A stretch of 8,513 nt of DNA from Planctomycetota bacterium (GCA_022563615.1 JADFMZ010000118.1:1-8513), one strand, 5' to 3'. Positions 1 to 6,984 are shown, counted from the first letter of the stretch. Made by a program: numbers and translations. The notes: a model not told the origin generated them from the sequence alone.

Positions 1-21
1 GTCGAGCCATTCACGCGTCAT
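1..21 (-). CDS. Possible 5' end of a gene running off the left edge
   Basis: On the minus strand an ATG at 21-19 opens a frame reading MTREWLD up to the window edge with no stop. A GAGG sequence lies 8 bases upstream of it, and it follows the SH3 protein gene by 16 bases on the same strand, so a co-transcribed next gene is plausible. Other nearby ATGs (28-26 and 38-36) hit stops within a few codons. Seven residues are too few to name a product, and the call rests only on spacing and the Shine-Dalgarno-like sequence. Confidence 0.25.
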
Positions 22-37
22 CGTCCATGCCTCGTCA

Positions 38-664
38 TCAGAACCAGCGGTCGCGCTTGCGCCGCTTGCGCGGCAGGTGAGGAATGATCAATCCGACCAG
101 CAGGCCGGCGCCGGCGACGCCACCGCCGTACATGAAGTAGCGCATCAGCAGGTCCTCTTCCTGGGTGTCCAGGCGTGCCTGGAGCTGGCGGATGGTACTG
201 CGCGAGCGGTCGGCCTCGCTGTCGAGCTCGCGGTTACGCGCCTCCAGCTCGGCGATGCGCTGCTCACGCACCTCGAGGGTTTTGGTCATGGCCGAGACCC
301 GGTTCTCCCAGGTCTCGTTGATGCCGCCCAGCTCGGCCTCGAGCTCTGCCACCTGCTCCTCCAGGCGCGGCAACTGGTAGCTCGCACTCGGTGACGACTG
401 CAGCTCGTTACTCAGTATCCATACACGATTGCCGTCACCGTTCTCGACCCGGCTGTAGTTGCCGCTGGTCTCGAGCAGGGTAACCGGCTCGCCGGCCGTC
501 AGGGTACCGACAATGCGATAGCCGTCGGTCGGGCCGCTGCGCACGTAGGTGGTCAGCTCATCGGAAACCCAACGCGCGTTGTCGTCCGCCTGCTGGGCAT
601 GCAGCGGAGACGCCGCCAAGCCCAGCGCGGCGCCTGCGAGAAAAAACCTGAATCGATGCTTCAT
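38..664 (-). CDS. TIGR04211-type SH3 domain protein with coiled coil and C-terminal membrane anchor
   Basis: A 208-residue envelope protein. Residues 1-23 form a signal peptide (MKHRFRFFLAGAALGL, then small residues and a cleavage site near LHA-QQ). Residues about 30-90 are a bacterial SH3 domain (WVSDELTTYVRSGPTDGYRIVG, GEPVTLLE, YSRVE, WILSNEL). Residues about 98-170 are a Glu/Arg/Leu-rich coiled coil. A glycine-rich membrane segment (about 175-195, GGGVAGAGLLVGLIIPHL) is followed by a basic tail, RKRRKRDRWF. This order matches the gammaproteobacterial family that includes E. coli YgiM. Members are thought to sit at the inner membrane with the SH3 domain outside; the ligand is not known to me. 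The start at 664 is chosen because AGGA lies 7 bases upstream and a signal peptide follows directly. The frame stays open far upstream, but that part is antisense to other genes and has no family resemblance. Confidence 0.85.
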   Translation of the reverse strand: MKHRFRFFLAGAALGLAASPLHAQQADDNARWVSDELTTYVRSGPTDGYRIVGTLTAGEPVTLLETSGNYSRVENGDGNRVWILSNELQSSPSASYQLPRLEEQVAELEAELGGINETWENRVSAMTKTLEVREQRIAELEARNRELDSEADRSRSTIRQLQARLDTQEEDLLMRYFMYGGGVAGAGLLVGLIIPHLPRKRRKRDRWF

Positions 665-671
665 GCCGATG

Positions 672-675
672 TCCT
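672..675 (-). promoter_or_regulatory. Ribosome binding site of the SH3 protein gene
   Basis: Read on the minus strand, AGGA ends 7 bases before the ATG at 664-662. It decides the start in a frame that is open for hundreds of bases upstream. Confidence 0.6.
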
Positions 676-735
676 GGCTATCCAAGCCATGGGCCTGCCC
701 TCGGCAAGCCCCTGGCAAATCTCTCTTGCACTGGC

Positions 736-758
736 CTATCCACAGGAACTGTGGATAA
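736..758. promoter_or_regulatory. Inverted pair of DnaA-box-like sequences (perfect 9-bp palindromic arms)
   Basis: TATCCACAG at 737-745 and its exact reverse complement CTGTGGATA at 749-757 are separated by GAA. Read on the minus strand, 758-750 is TTATCCACA, a perfect match to the DnaA consensus TTATNCACA. On the plus strand, 736-744 is CTATCCACA, one base off. It lies between two minus-strand genes and lacks a following T-tract, so it is not a typical intrinsic terminator. DnaA binding is inferred from the consensus only. It could also be just a small hairpin in the leader of the SH3 gene. Confidence 0.5.
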
Positions 759-872
759 ACCCCGGGAAAACCGCTGGAAAGGCGGCTGACTGGCACCCCG
801 GTACTGGCCTGCGGCAGGATGGTCATTTCCTGAGCAGACCGCGGGTATGCCGTTTCCCTGCGTTCATTGTTT

Positions 873-1178
873 TCAGCGCTCGCTCTTCGGCGGCAGCATC
901 GGACCACGCGGAAACTCCGCAATGCGCCCCTCGCTCTTGACGGCCCTGGCCGGTCCCTCACGCTCCACCTCGTCGATACGCACGATGGCGTTGAGCGGCA
1001 GATAGCTGCGCTTGACGCCATCGAAAGTGTGACGCAGGCGGTCGGCAGAGGGGTCGACGACCAGCTTCGAGCCGTCCTCGAAGACAAATTCCTCGACCTC
1101 GATGAAACCCCAAAGTTCGCTCTGGTAGATTTCTCTGGCATAGAGCTCCCAGACTTCACCCTGCTGGTGGAAAACCAA
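873..1178 (-). CDS. DUF1820 family protein, N-terminus missing at the junction
   Basis: This encodes about 101 residues of a small conserved protein of unknown function, typical of gammaproteobacteria (DUF1820). Recognisable family features are FHQQGEVWELYAREIYQS, WGFIEVEEFVF, KLVVDPS, the RRSY/KRSYLPLNAI-like segment and VRIDEVEREG, followed by a variable proline-rich tail that ends at the TGA at 875-873. The formal start at 1178 is a TTG with no Shine-Dalgarno sequence, and it lies inside the conserved N-terminal strand. Family members usually have several more residues (an MxxxYKVIF-like beginning). Codons upstream of 1178 read GFGGIGD, which does not look like the family. I infer that the true 5' end was lost at the junction with the kinase fragment rather than that this is a genuine start. 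Confidence 0.75.
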   Translation of the reverse strand: MVFHQQGEVWELYAREIYQSELWGFIEVEEFVFEDGSKLVVDPSADRLRHTFDGVKRSYLPLNAIVRIDEVEREGPARAVKSEGRIAEFPRGPMLPPKSER

Positions 1179-1181
1179 ATC

Positions 1182-1490
1182 CCCGATACCGCCAAAGCCC
1201 GCGGCATGACCGAGGAAGAAGAAGCCAAGCTGTTCCAGCCGTTCATGCAGGCCGACACCTCAACCACGAGGAAGTTCGGCGGAACGGGCCTCGGCCTGAC
1301 CATCAGCAAGCGCTTCGCCGAGTTGCTGGGCGGCGACATCACCCTTGTCGAGACTGAAATGGGCGTGGGATCGACTTTCCGCGCCACCGTGGCCACCGGG
1401 TCGCTCGATGGCGTGAAAATGCTCGAAGACCCGCTGTCGGTGACCGTGCTGGCCGAGGACGCCAACACAGCCATGCAGGCGCCCCGGTAA
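1182..1490 (+). pseudogene. Histidine kinase ATPase domain, 3' half of the domain only, ending at an in-frame TAA
   Basis: The frame encodes the C-terminal half of a HATPase_c domain. It has a degenerate G1 region (DTAKARGMTEEEE, where DxGxG is expected), an F box (KLFQPFMQAD), a TSTTRKF segment and an intact G2 box (GGTGLGLTISKRFAELLGG). Then come ITLVETEMGVGSTFR and a linker containing DGVKMLEDPLSVTV. The N box, dimerisation domain and sensor part are absent: upstream of about 1180 the DNA belongs to the DUF1820 gene on the other strand. The frame stops at TAA 1488-1490. The same frame resumes at once with LQGIRVLLAED, so this is the kinase core of the two-receiver protein downstream. As it stands it cannot make a working kinase. 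Confidence 0.75.
1488..1490 (+). other. In-frame TAA between kinase and receiver domains
   Basis: The codons around the stop read CCC CGG TAA GAG CTG CAA GGA. The kinase and both receivers share this frame exactly. A CAA-to-TAA change would explain it and would restore a linker reading PRQELQG before the first receiver. It may be a real nonsense mutation or a base-call error. Confidence 0.7.
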
Positions 1491-2330
1491 GAGCTGCAAG
1501 GAATCCGCGTCCTTCTCGCGGAGGACAGCCCGGACAACCAGCGTCTCATCTCGTTCTTTTTGAAGAAAGCTGGAGCGGATGTAACGGTCGAGAAAAACGG
1601 AAAACTCGCATTGGATGCTGCGCTGGCGGCACGCGAAAACGGAAAGTCGTTCGATGTCATCCTGATGGACATGCAAATGCCCGTGATGGACGGCTATGAA
1701 GCCACGGCGCAGCTCCGACTGAAGGGCTACACCGGGCCGATCATCGCCCTAACCGCCCACGCGATGGCGGGCGACCGCGAGAAGTGCCTAAAGGCCGGGT
1801 GCAACGACTACGCGACCAAGCCCATTGACCGGAAGGAGGTTATCGAACTGGTCCGTGCATATGCACAAGGCGGCCGATCGAAGCGCGATGCCCGTCAAAC
1901 CGAAACCCAAGGGCAGCCATCGTTGCAGGGTTGCCGCATCCTGCTGGCCGAGGACAACCCGGCCAACCAAGTTCTTGTGGTTGGTATTCTCAAGAAGGCA
2001 GGTGCTAAGATCACTACCGTCAAGGACGGAAAGCTTGCGCTCGATGCCGCGCTGGCGGCGCGCGACAACGGCAATCCATTCGACATCATCCTCATGGACA
2101 TGCAGATGCCTATTATGGACGGCTACGAGGCTACAGGGCAACTCCGCCAGAAGGCCTACACCGGACCAATCATCGCTCTGACCGCCCACGCGATGGACAG
2201 CGATCGTGACAAGTGCATTAAGGCGGGATGCAGCGACTACGCGACCAAGCCGATCAACCGGACGAAGCTCATCGAGACGATACGACAGCAGTTGATACCT
2301 GCCGAAGCCGCATGCCCAACCCGCGCGTAG
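1491..2330 (+). CDS. Tandem receiver (REC-REC) portion of a hybrid sensor kinase, no usable start codon
   Basis: Two CheY-like phosphoacceptor domains lie in a row. REC1 (about 1494-1868) has the acidic pocket LLAEDSPDN, the phospho-Asp codon at 1668-1670 in LMDMQMP, Thr in IIALTAHAM and Lys in YATKPIDR. REC2 (about 1923-2297) has LLAEDNPAN, phospho-Asp at 2097-2099, IIALTAHAM and YATKPINR. Both therefore keep every key residue. In a hybrid kinase such domains receive phosphate from the kinase histidine and pass it on or gate the output. Between the TAA at 1488 and TTG 1560 there is no ATG, GTG or TTG. Starting at TTG 1560 would remove the first strand and acidic pocket of REC1, and no Shine-Dalgarno sequence precedes it. 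I therefore read this as the C-terminal half of the interrupted kinase. It ends at TAG 2328-2330 and is convergent with the protease gene. Confidence 0.85.
   Translation, partial: ELQGIRVLLAEDSPDNQRLISFFLKKAGADVTVEKNGKLALDAALAARENGKSFDVILMDMQMPVMDGYEATAQLRLKGYTGPIIALTAHAMAGDREKCLKAGCNDYATKPIDRKEVIELVRAYAQGGRSKRDARQTETQGQPSLQGCRILLAEDNPANQVLVVGILKKAGAKITTVKDGKLALDAALAARDNGNPFDIILMDMQMPIMDGYEATGQLRQKAYTGPIIALTAHAMDSDRDKCIKAGCSDYATKPINRTKLIETIRQQLIPAEAACPTRA
1494..2297 (+). repeat. Tandem duplication of a receiver-domain coding unit (429-bp period)
   Basis: Units of about 375 bases at 1494-1868 and 1923-2297 are offset by exactly 429 bases. By hand alignment the two proteins are about 70% identical over 125 residues, with no gaps. 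The best-conserved stretches surround the phospho-Asp (1668 and 2097) and the Thr/Lys motifs. The linker at about 1869-1922 (SKRDARQTETQGQPS) is not repeated. Confidence 0.85.
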
Positions 2331-2723
2331 GGCGTCGCGGCTGCCTTTTGACTCCTACTGCAAGACTTCTTTGGGATAGACTGCCCATTCTAGAGCAAGC
2401 CCCAACCCAAGCCCAACCTTCGCGTCATCCCTTCAAGTTCATCCTGACCAGGCACATGATCCGCGCATCGAAGCGATCATGTCCGGCGATGGCCATTCGG
2501 GTGACTTGTCATCGGAGACCTCGCCAGAGGTATGATGCTGGAAGCCATCGCCAAAACTTTGACGACCCAGGGCCTACCGACCAACATCGGTAAATCAGTC
2601 CGCTGAACGCATCAGGCCATGGCGAGAATCCTGGGCCGAGTGGAGTCTCCGGCTCGAAGCTGCACCCCAACTACTCAGTTGGTGAATTACGAACTGGATG
2701 ACGCCCAATGTTGTCCCTGCGCC
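2331..2723. other. Gene-free gap between convergent genes
   Basis: There are 393 bases between the kinase stop and the protease stop. No frame looks like a recognisable protein. The one hairpin noted (CCAACT 2667-2672 with AGTTGG 2677-2682) is short and has no T-tract. Two short frames hint at decayed coding: 2455-2504 (HDPRIEAIMSGDGHSGD) and 2505-2606 (LVIGDLARGMMLEAIAKTL and onward, ending at TGA). I cannot identify either one. Confidence 0.4.
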
Positions 2724-2969
2724 TTACGGACAGGCTGTCGGTCCATCCTCGGCGTAGGCGATCGTCTTGAAGGCGCTTACGACGTTTCCGATGTCGGTAA
2801 AATTAACTGACGAATCCAAGGGGGCAATGTTGCCGCGTAGCATCGCCCGCACTTTCTTCGGCGCGCCTGCAGGCGGGTTTCCCTCGACGAAGGGGATCGA
2901 CTTGAACGCGTCCACAATCTTGCCGATGTCGGTGAAACTGACATCGCCAAACGGCGGCCAGACGTCACC
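2724..2969 (-). repeat. Dockerin-like double repeat at the protease C-terminus
   Basis: The last 81 residues hold two related units, GDVSFTDIGKIVDAFKSIPF and SSVNFTDIGNVVSAFKTIAY, joined by a Pro/Gly linker and KVRAMLRGN. The paired short-helix units with Asp near the start resemble the dockerin-like tails common in planctomycete secreted proteins. A second copy of the whole tail lies at about 7276-7509. Calcium binding and partner docking are inferred, since the units do not match the classical dockerin Asp spacing exactly. Confidence 0.65.
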
Positions 2970-5900
2970 CCACAAGGCCGTCTTGATCTCCAAGGGAGGC
3001 GAAAAACAATCTTCGCTGTCGAAGTTGATGCAATTCTCCGTGGCCTGCTGGGCCTCGTATCGAGAGCAGGGCATGACCTCCGCACCGAAGAAGTAGATCG
3101 TTTCCACGTCCACGCCGGCGCCGAACTCGGCCGCCAAAATCGTGGAACTCCAATCCCGGTAGTACGGCGTACATTGCAGTCTGGAAGCGATGAATTTCGG
3201 GGCCGATGCGTCGTTGTCTTCGAAGGCAACCGGCGGACCGAGGTACCGCAATTGGTTGACGAATTGGGACAGATCCGTCCCTGTCGTTCGCACCGGGCAG
3301 GCGTTGGGACCGGCGGCGTAGAGACCGGCGAGCCTGATTCGGATGGTTGTTTCCAGGCCCCCCGCGCCTGCGACAACCGACGTGGGAGCGGCAAGACCGG
3401 CCACGTGATTCAAATCCCCGCCACCGTCCAGTCCGAACGGATTTGGCGCAGACAAGAGAACATCGGGAATCACAATCTCGCACTCATCCACAATGCTGTT
3501 GCCATTCGCATCCGAATCGCCTTGAGCCGAAGGCTCTGTGGTCAGCAACTCAAAGGCCATATTCGGCTGGGAGCAAACAGGCGTGGCCGCACTCCAAGGC
3601 CCGTAGAGCCAGTCGCTGCCGGACATGGAAACCTCGGATTGTAGCGCGGATTGGAGCCCGAACTCTGCACCGCGCTCCACGCCGGTGCTGTGCCATCCCC
3701 AGAAGTCCGCTACAGCGGTAAGACCGGTGGCCACCTCCGCACAACCGTCTTTGCCGTCGTCGACAAATGCGTGGCCAACGACAGCCTGGATATCGATGGC
3801 GTAGTGGAGGCACCGTTCCTCGAAAAAGGCCACGGCTTGCCCCGGCGTCTGCATGGTCCGTGAGTCTTCAATGGCGTGCACCAGGCAACAGGCCGCCAGG
3901 CCGGAGACGTACTCGATCACGGGGTGCGCATCGCATGCGCCCAGCGCCGTGGTCGTGGCGTCCACGACATCCGCATTGCAATAATACAGAGCGAGGGGCT
4001 CTCTGGGGAACTCGGCGGCGTTGGCCCGGATGAGCCAGTTTCCGGGAAGGCCGAAGTTGTCGATCAAATCGACGTCTTGCGACGCCAGGTCGTCGGGGTC
4101 GAACACACCAGAATCCGAGAAGAAGGCCCAGGAGCGACCCGCCGTCGTCGTCTGATCCAATGAGGCCGGGAACCGAATCTGTGAATCAATAACCGATTGG
4201 ACGTCGCCGAGCCCAACGTAGAACTGGGCGCCTACCGGGATCGTTACGCCACCCGGAATCGTATGGGTTGCAAACGACGACGCACTCGTATTATGAACAC
4301 CGCCGGGCAGCGACCATTGCACGGCCTTGGTCGCATTCACCATGTCGCCCGTCGCCGCCGCATCCACCCAAATCACGGCATCGACGGCGTCGCCGACCGC
4401 CAGCGCGCCCGCTCCGCCACACCCAAAGGCGACCTCAATTTCGATCAGAGTAAGGGACATCCCCGATGTATTCGTGAACTGGTTGGCCCAACCGAAAGGT
4501 TGGCCGATGTTGTTGGGGGGGCCGCTGTTGACTCCAATACAGATCTCGGCGGTGCCATCGTCCCATTGGAAGTCGGCTGACGCCACAGCCGCTGCAGCGC
4601 CGATCTCGCTCGGGTTCAAGGCCGTCGACTGAAGCGACGGGAAAGCCGGCGCAGACGTCTCCACGCTTCGCCGCGCAGGCTCGCCACCGACCCGGTGATT
4701 CGTTTCAAGGAAAGATGCCGAGCACCCCTCGCACGTTCTAACCCAGGTTGCGCCCGGACCGGGATCTTCGCGCAGCGATCGTGGTTGCGGCGGAGCCGAC
4801 GACACGCCGGTGAATGCGCTCGACACCAGCGCAACCAACGGCTTATGAAAGCTGATAAACCACCCATCAGGGCCGTCGATCGCTTCCTCGTCAAGGTTGC
4901 TTCCCCACCAGCGAACAGTGGTGATGGGTCTGCCGTCGGAAATGAAATCATCGGCCAGCACCACGTTGGGGTCTTCATCGATCCAATCGATGTTGGAGGC
5001 CATGTCCTCGCCGTCTTCATCGGGCGGCTGGCTGAACTTCACCTCGAGCACTTGGTCCTCCTCGCACTCATCAGCGATGCCGTCGCTGTTGTCATCCGCA
5101 CAGGTCGTCCCATCTCCCTTGAAGTTGCCGCTTAGCGCAAGACATCCGGGATCCGCCTCCACGCTGCACACCAAGCCGCCCTGGCGACAACACGCCCCGG
5201 TTGGCACATTCGTGGGAATGCCGGTCAGGATCAATGAGAAATCCTGGGACCCTCCCGAGAGCGTTCCCTTGTGCGAGATCTGTACCGTATAGTCTCCCGC
5301 CATCGGAGCGTCGATGATGACCACTTCGACATTGTCTCGAATATTGTCGCCCTTCGTGGCGGCGTTGCCGGGATTAGCCCCGTCGAGAATCCACGGCAGT
5401 TCCGTTCCCGACGTCCCGATCACTCTCAGATCCAGATCGTTGACCAGAACGCGGGTCGGCGAATCCACGACGTAGGGTTGGGCTGCTCCCGGCGGGTCGG
5501 TCCAGCAGAGGGTCGCCTTGAATGGCCCGCTACCGTTGTAGGTATGGACCTGGCTGATGGTCTGCCCTTGAGATAGATTCAATTCCTGGATCGCATCCGG
5601 ATTGGTCACATCCACCTGGACCAAATTCGCGGCGGTGAGTGCGTTGAGCAGGCCCCAGCCGAAAGAGTAATCGGGCCCCGGCGCGGCGCCGGTTTCATCC
5701 GTCGTATGGATGGCGAGGCCTTTGAGCGTAGCGGAACGCATGTCGGCGCCGCCGTGCGTCTCGCGATAATGCTGGATCAACAAGGCCAGCGAGCCGGCCA
5801 CGTTGGGCGAGGACATGGATGTGCCGGTGAATGTGGCATAATCTCCGTCGTTGCCGGCAACAGAGGAAAACAGACCGACGCCGTTGCCCACCAGGTCGGG

Positions 5901-6980
5901 CTTGATCCGCCCGTCGTCCGTGGGCCCCCAGCTACTGAAGCTGGACATCGTGACGCTTCCGGGTCCGCTGTATCCCCCGATGACGTCGTTGACGGCGCCG
6001 ACGGTGAGGATGTTCTTGGCATTCCCTTCCCGCGAAATCGTGTCGTAACCGGTCGCTCCCCCGTCGGCTGGATGCGAATCCGTGTCCGAAACGAAGCTTC
6101 CGTTGTCCAGGTGCCGGTGCACGGTTCCGGGCGCAGGCCCAGTATCGGTCCGTTGGTTTCCGGCTGATTTGACGATGAGCCAGCGCGGCGCGTTGAACGC
6201 GATCTGATCCCAATTGCTGGCTGATGTACCATAGCGACCGAAATTGGGATCCTCGGTGGTGCTGACCGCTACATCGCCGAGCCAGAACCAACCGGGGCCG
6301 ATGTTGCCGAAGTCCCAGCCCGAAATCGGACCGTAGGAATGGTTGGATACGACGGCGTTGGCCCCTTCCCCGGCCATTTCGGCAGTGTCATTGAAAAAGT
6401 CGTAGGAGGTGAGCGTAGCCTTGTTGGCCATCCCGTGCGCCGTCGTCGTGACCCCCTTGGCGATCATGGTGCCCGCAACGTGCGTCGAGTGGCTACTCTG
6501 GCCGACCAGGTCCATCAGCGTGACACGTCCGGTCAGTTCCTGGTGCGTCGTGCGAACGGCACCGCCATCCCAGATGTGCAGGCCGACACCGGTTCCATCC
6601 AGGTCGAACCCACTCGATCCGAAGAGCTGGATTTCGTCCGCGGATACCGAGTCAGCAGCGTTTGCGTTGGTTGTCGCATAATAGATGGGCCTGCCGTCCC
6701 GAAGAACCATCAGTTGGACGATCCGACCGCCGGGTTGGTCGATGCGCACGGATACAAGCCCTTGCCCCTGCGCCCACACCACGGCTGCGGCATGCTCCCT
6801 CCGAAACTGCGCATCGAACGACCGAGCAAGAGCGTTCAGGGTCTTCACGTCGGCCCGTCCGCCCGCCTGCTGAGCTTCCACGGTTGCTGAAAGCGCGCCA
6901 ACGCCGGCAAGGGCGACAAGCATCGCCGCCCTTGTTCCCAAGATCGATTTGAGTACGACTTTCGTCTTCGCTTTCATCAT
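2724..6980 (-). CDS. Large secreted subtilisin-like (S8) serine protease with multi-module C-terminus and dockerin-like tail
   Basis: About 1418 residues. Residues 1-37 form a signal peptide (MMKAKTKVVLKSIL, hydrophobic core, cut near VEA-QQ). The S8 catalytic domain spans about 120-450: Asp138 in HIWDGG, His164 in SSHSTHVAGT, oxyanion Asn275 in KSAGN and Ser388 in GTSMSSPNVAG. A beta-sandwich follows (about 455-590, VNDLDLRV, GDYTVQISHKG). Next come a GACC cysteine motif (about 595-640), DDNSDGIADECE, and a domain with QPP, ADDF, WWGS and SFH that resumes at LYYC and ends in NMAFEL. A second module is nested inside this domain at about 716-992. A double FTDIG tail closes the protein (about 1338-1418). 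It is probably an exported protease acting at the surface or outside the cell; the substrate is unknown. The frame opens at a TTG at 7055, but the signal peptide and a GGGAG site favour the ATG at 6980, or the next ATG at 6977. Confidence 0.88.
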   Translation of the reverse strand: MMKAKTKVVLKSILGTRAAMLVALAGVGALSATVEAQQAGGRADVKTLNALARSFDAQFRREHAAAVVWAQGQGLVSVRIDQPGGRIVQLMVLRDGRPIYYATTNANAADSVSADEIQLFGSSGFDLDGTGVGLHIWDGGAVRTTHQELTGRVTLMDLVGQSSHSTHVAGTMIAKGVTTTAHGMANKATLTSYDFFNDTAEMAGEGANAVVSNHSYGPISGWDFGNIGPGWFWLGDVAVSTTEDPNFGRYGTSASNWDQIAFNAPRWLIVKSAGNQRTDTGPAPGTVHRHLDNGSFVSDTDSHPADGGATGYDTISREGNAKNILTVGAVNDVIGGYSGPGSVTMSSFSSWGPTDDGRIKPDLVGNGVGLFSSVAGNDGDYATFTGTSMSSPNVAGSLALLIQHYRETHGGADMRSATLKGLAIHTTDETGAAPGPDYSFGWGLLNALTAANLVQVDVTNPDAIQELNLSQGQTISQVHTYNGSGPFKATLCWTDPPGAAQPYVVDSPTRVLVNDLDLRVIGTSGTELPWILDGANPGNAATKGDNIRDNVEVVIIDAPMAGDYTVQISHKGTLSGGSQDFSLILTGIPTNVPTGACCRQGGLVCSVEADPGCLALSGNFKGDGTTCADDNSDGIADECEEDQVLEVKFSQPPDEDGEDMASNIDWIDEDPNVVLADDFISDGRPITTVRWWGSNLDEEAIDGPDGWFISFHKPLVALVSSAFTGVSSAPPQPRSLREDPGPGATWVRTCEGCSASFLETNHRVGGEPARRSVETSAPAFPSLQSTALNPSEIGAAAAVASADFQWDDGTAEICIGVNSGPPNNIGQPFGWANQFTNTSGMSLTLIEIEVAFGCGGAGALAVGDAVDAVIWVDAAATGDMVNATKAVQWSLPGGVHNTSASSFATHTIPGGVTIPVGAQFYVGLGDVQSVIDSQIRFPASLDQTTTAGRSWAFFSDSGVFDPDDLASQDVDLIDNFGLPGNWLIRANAAEFPREPLALYYCNADVVDATTTALGACDAHPVIEYVSGLAACCLVHAIEDSRTMQTPGQAVAFFEERCLHYAIDIQAVVGHAFVDDGKDGCAEVATGLTAVADFWGWHSTGVERGAEFGLQSALQSEVSMSGSDWLYGPWSAATPVCSQPNMAFELLTTEPSAQGDSDANGNSIVDECEIVIPDVLLSAPNPFGLDGGGDLNHVAGLAAPTSVVAGAGGLETTIRIRLAGLYAAGPNACPVRTTGTDLSQFVNQLRYLGPPVAFEDNDASAPKFIASRLQCTPYYRDWSSTILAAEFGAGVDVETIYFFGAEVMPCSRYEAQQATENCINFDSEDCFSPPLEIKTALWGDVWPPFGDVSFTDIGKIVDAFKSIPFVEGNPPAGAPKKVRAMLRGNIAPLDSSVNFTDIGNVVSAFKTIAYAEDGPTACP
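4005..4835 (-). other. Module nested inside a larger domain of the protease
   Basis: These bases encode about residues 716-992. The flanking sequence reads DGWFISFHKPL before and EPLALYYCNADV after, which I recall as neighbouring parts of a single planctomycete domain. The insert begins with a hydrophobic, signal-peptide-like stretch (LVALVSSAFTGVSSA). It continues through a low-similarity Ser/Pro/Arg-rich region and then an apparent beta-sandwich: FQWDDGTAEICIGV, WANQFTNTSGMSLTLIEIEV, DAVIWVDAA, VPVG-like TIPVGAQFYVGLGDVQ, AGRSWAFFSD, NWLIRANA. The module boundaries are estimated by eye. Confidence 0.5.
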
Positions 6981-6984
6981 CTTT

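Noticed and set aside
38..1672. A 544-residue minus-strand open frame covering the SH3 protein and upstream DNA
   Set aside because: Only the last 208 residues have family features, a signal peptide and a ribosome site. The rest is antisense to the receiver and kinase and overlaps the DUF1820 gene in another frame; GC-rich DNA keeps it open.
2228..2593. Plus-strand frame of 121 residues overlapping the end of the second receiver
   Set aside because: It starts inside REC2 in another frame and has no motif or ribosome site.
2667..2682. Hairpin CCAACT/AGTTGG as a terminator for the protease gene
   Set aside because: A 6-bp stem without a T-tract on either strand is too weak to call.
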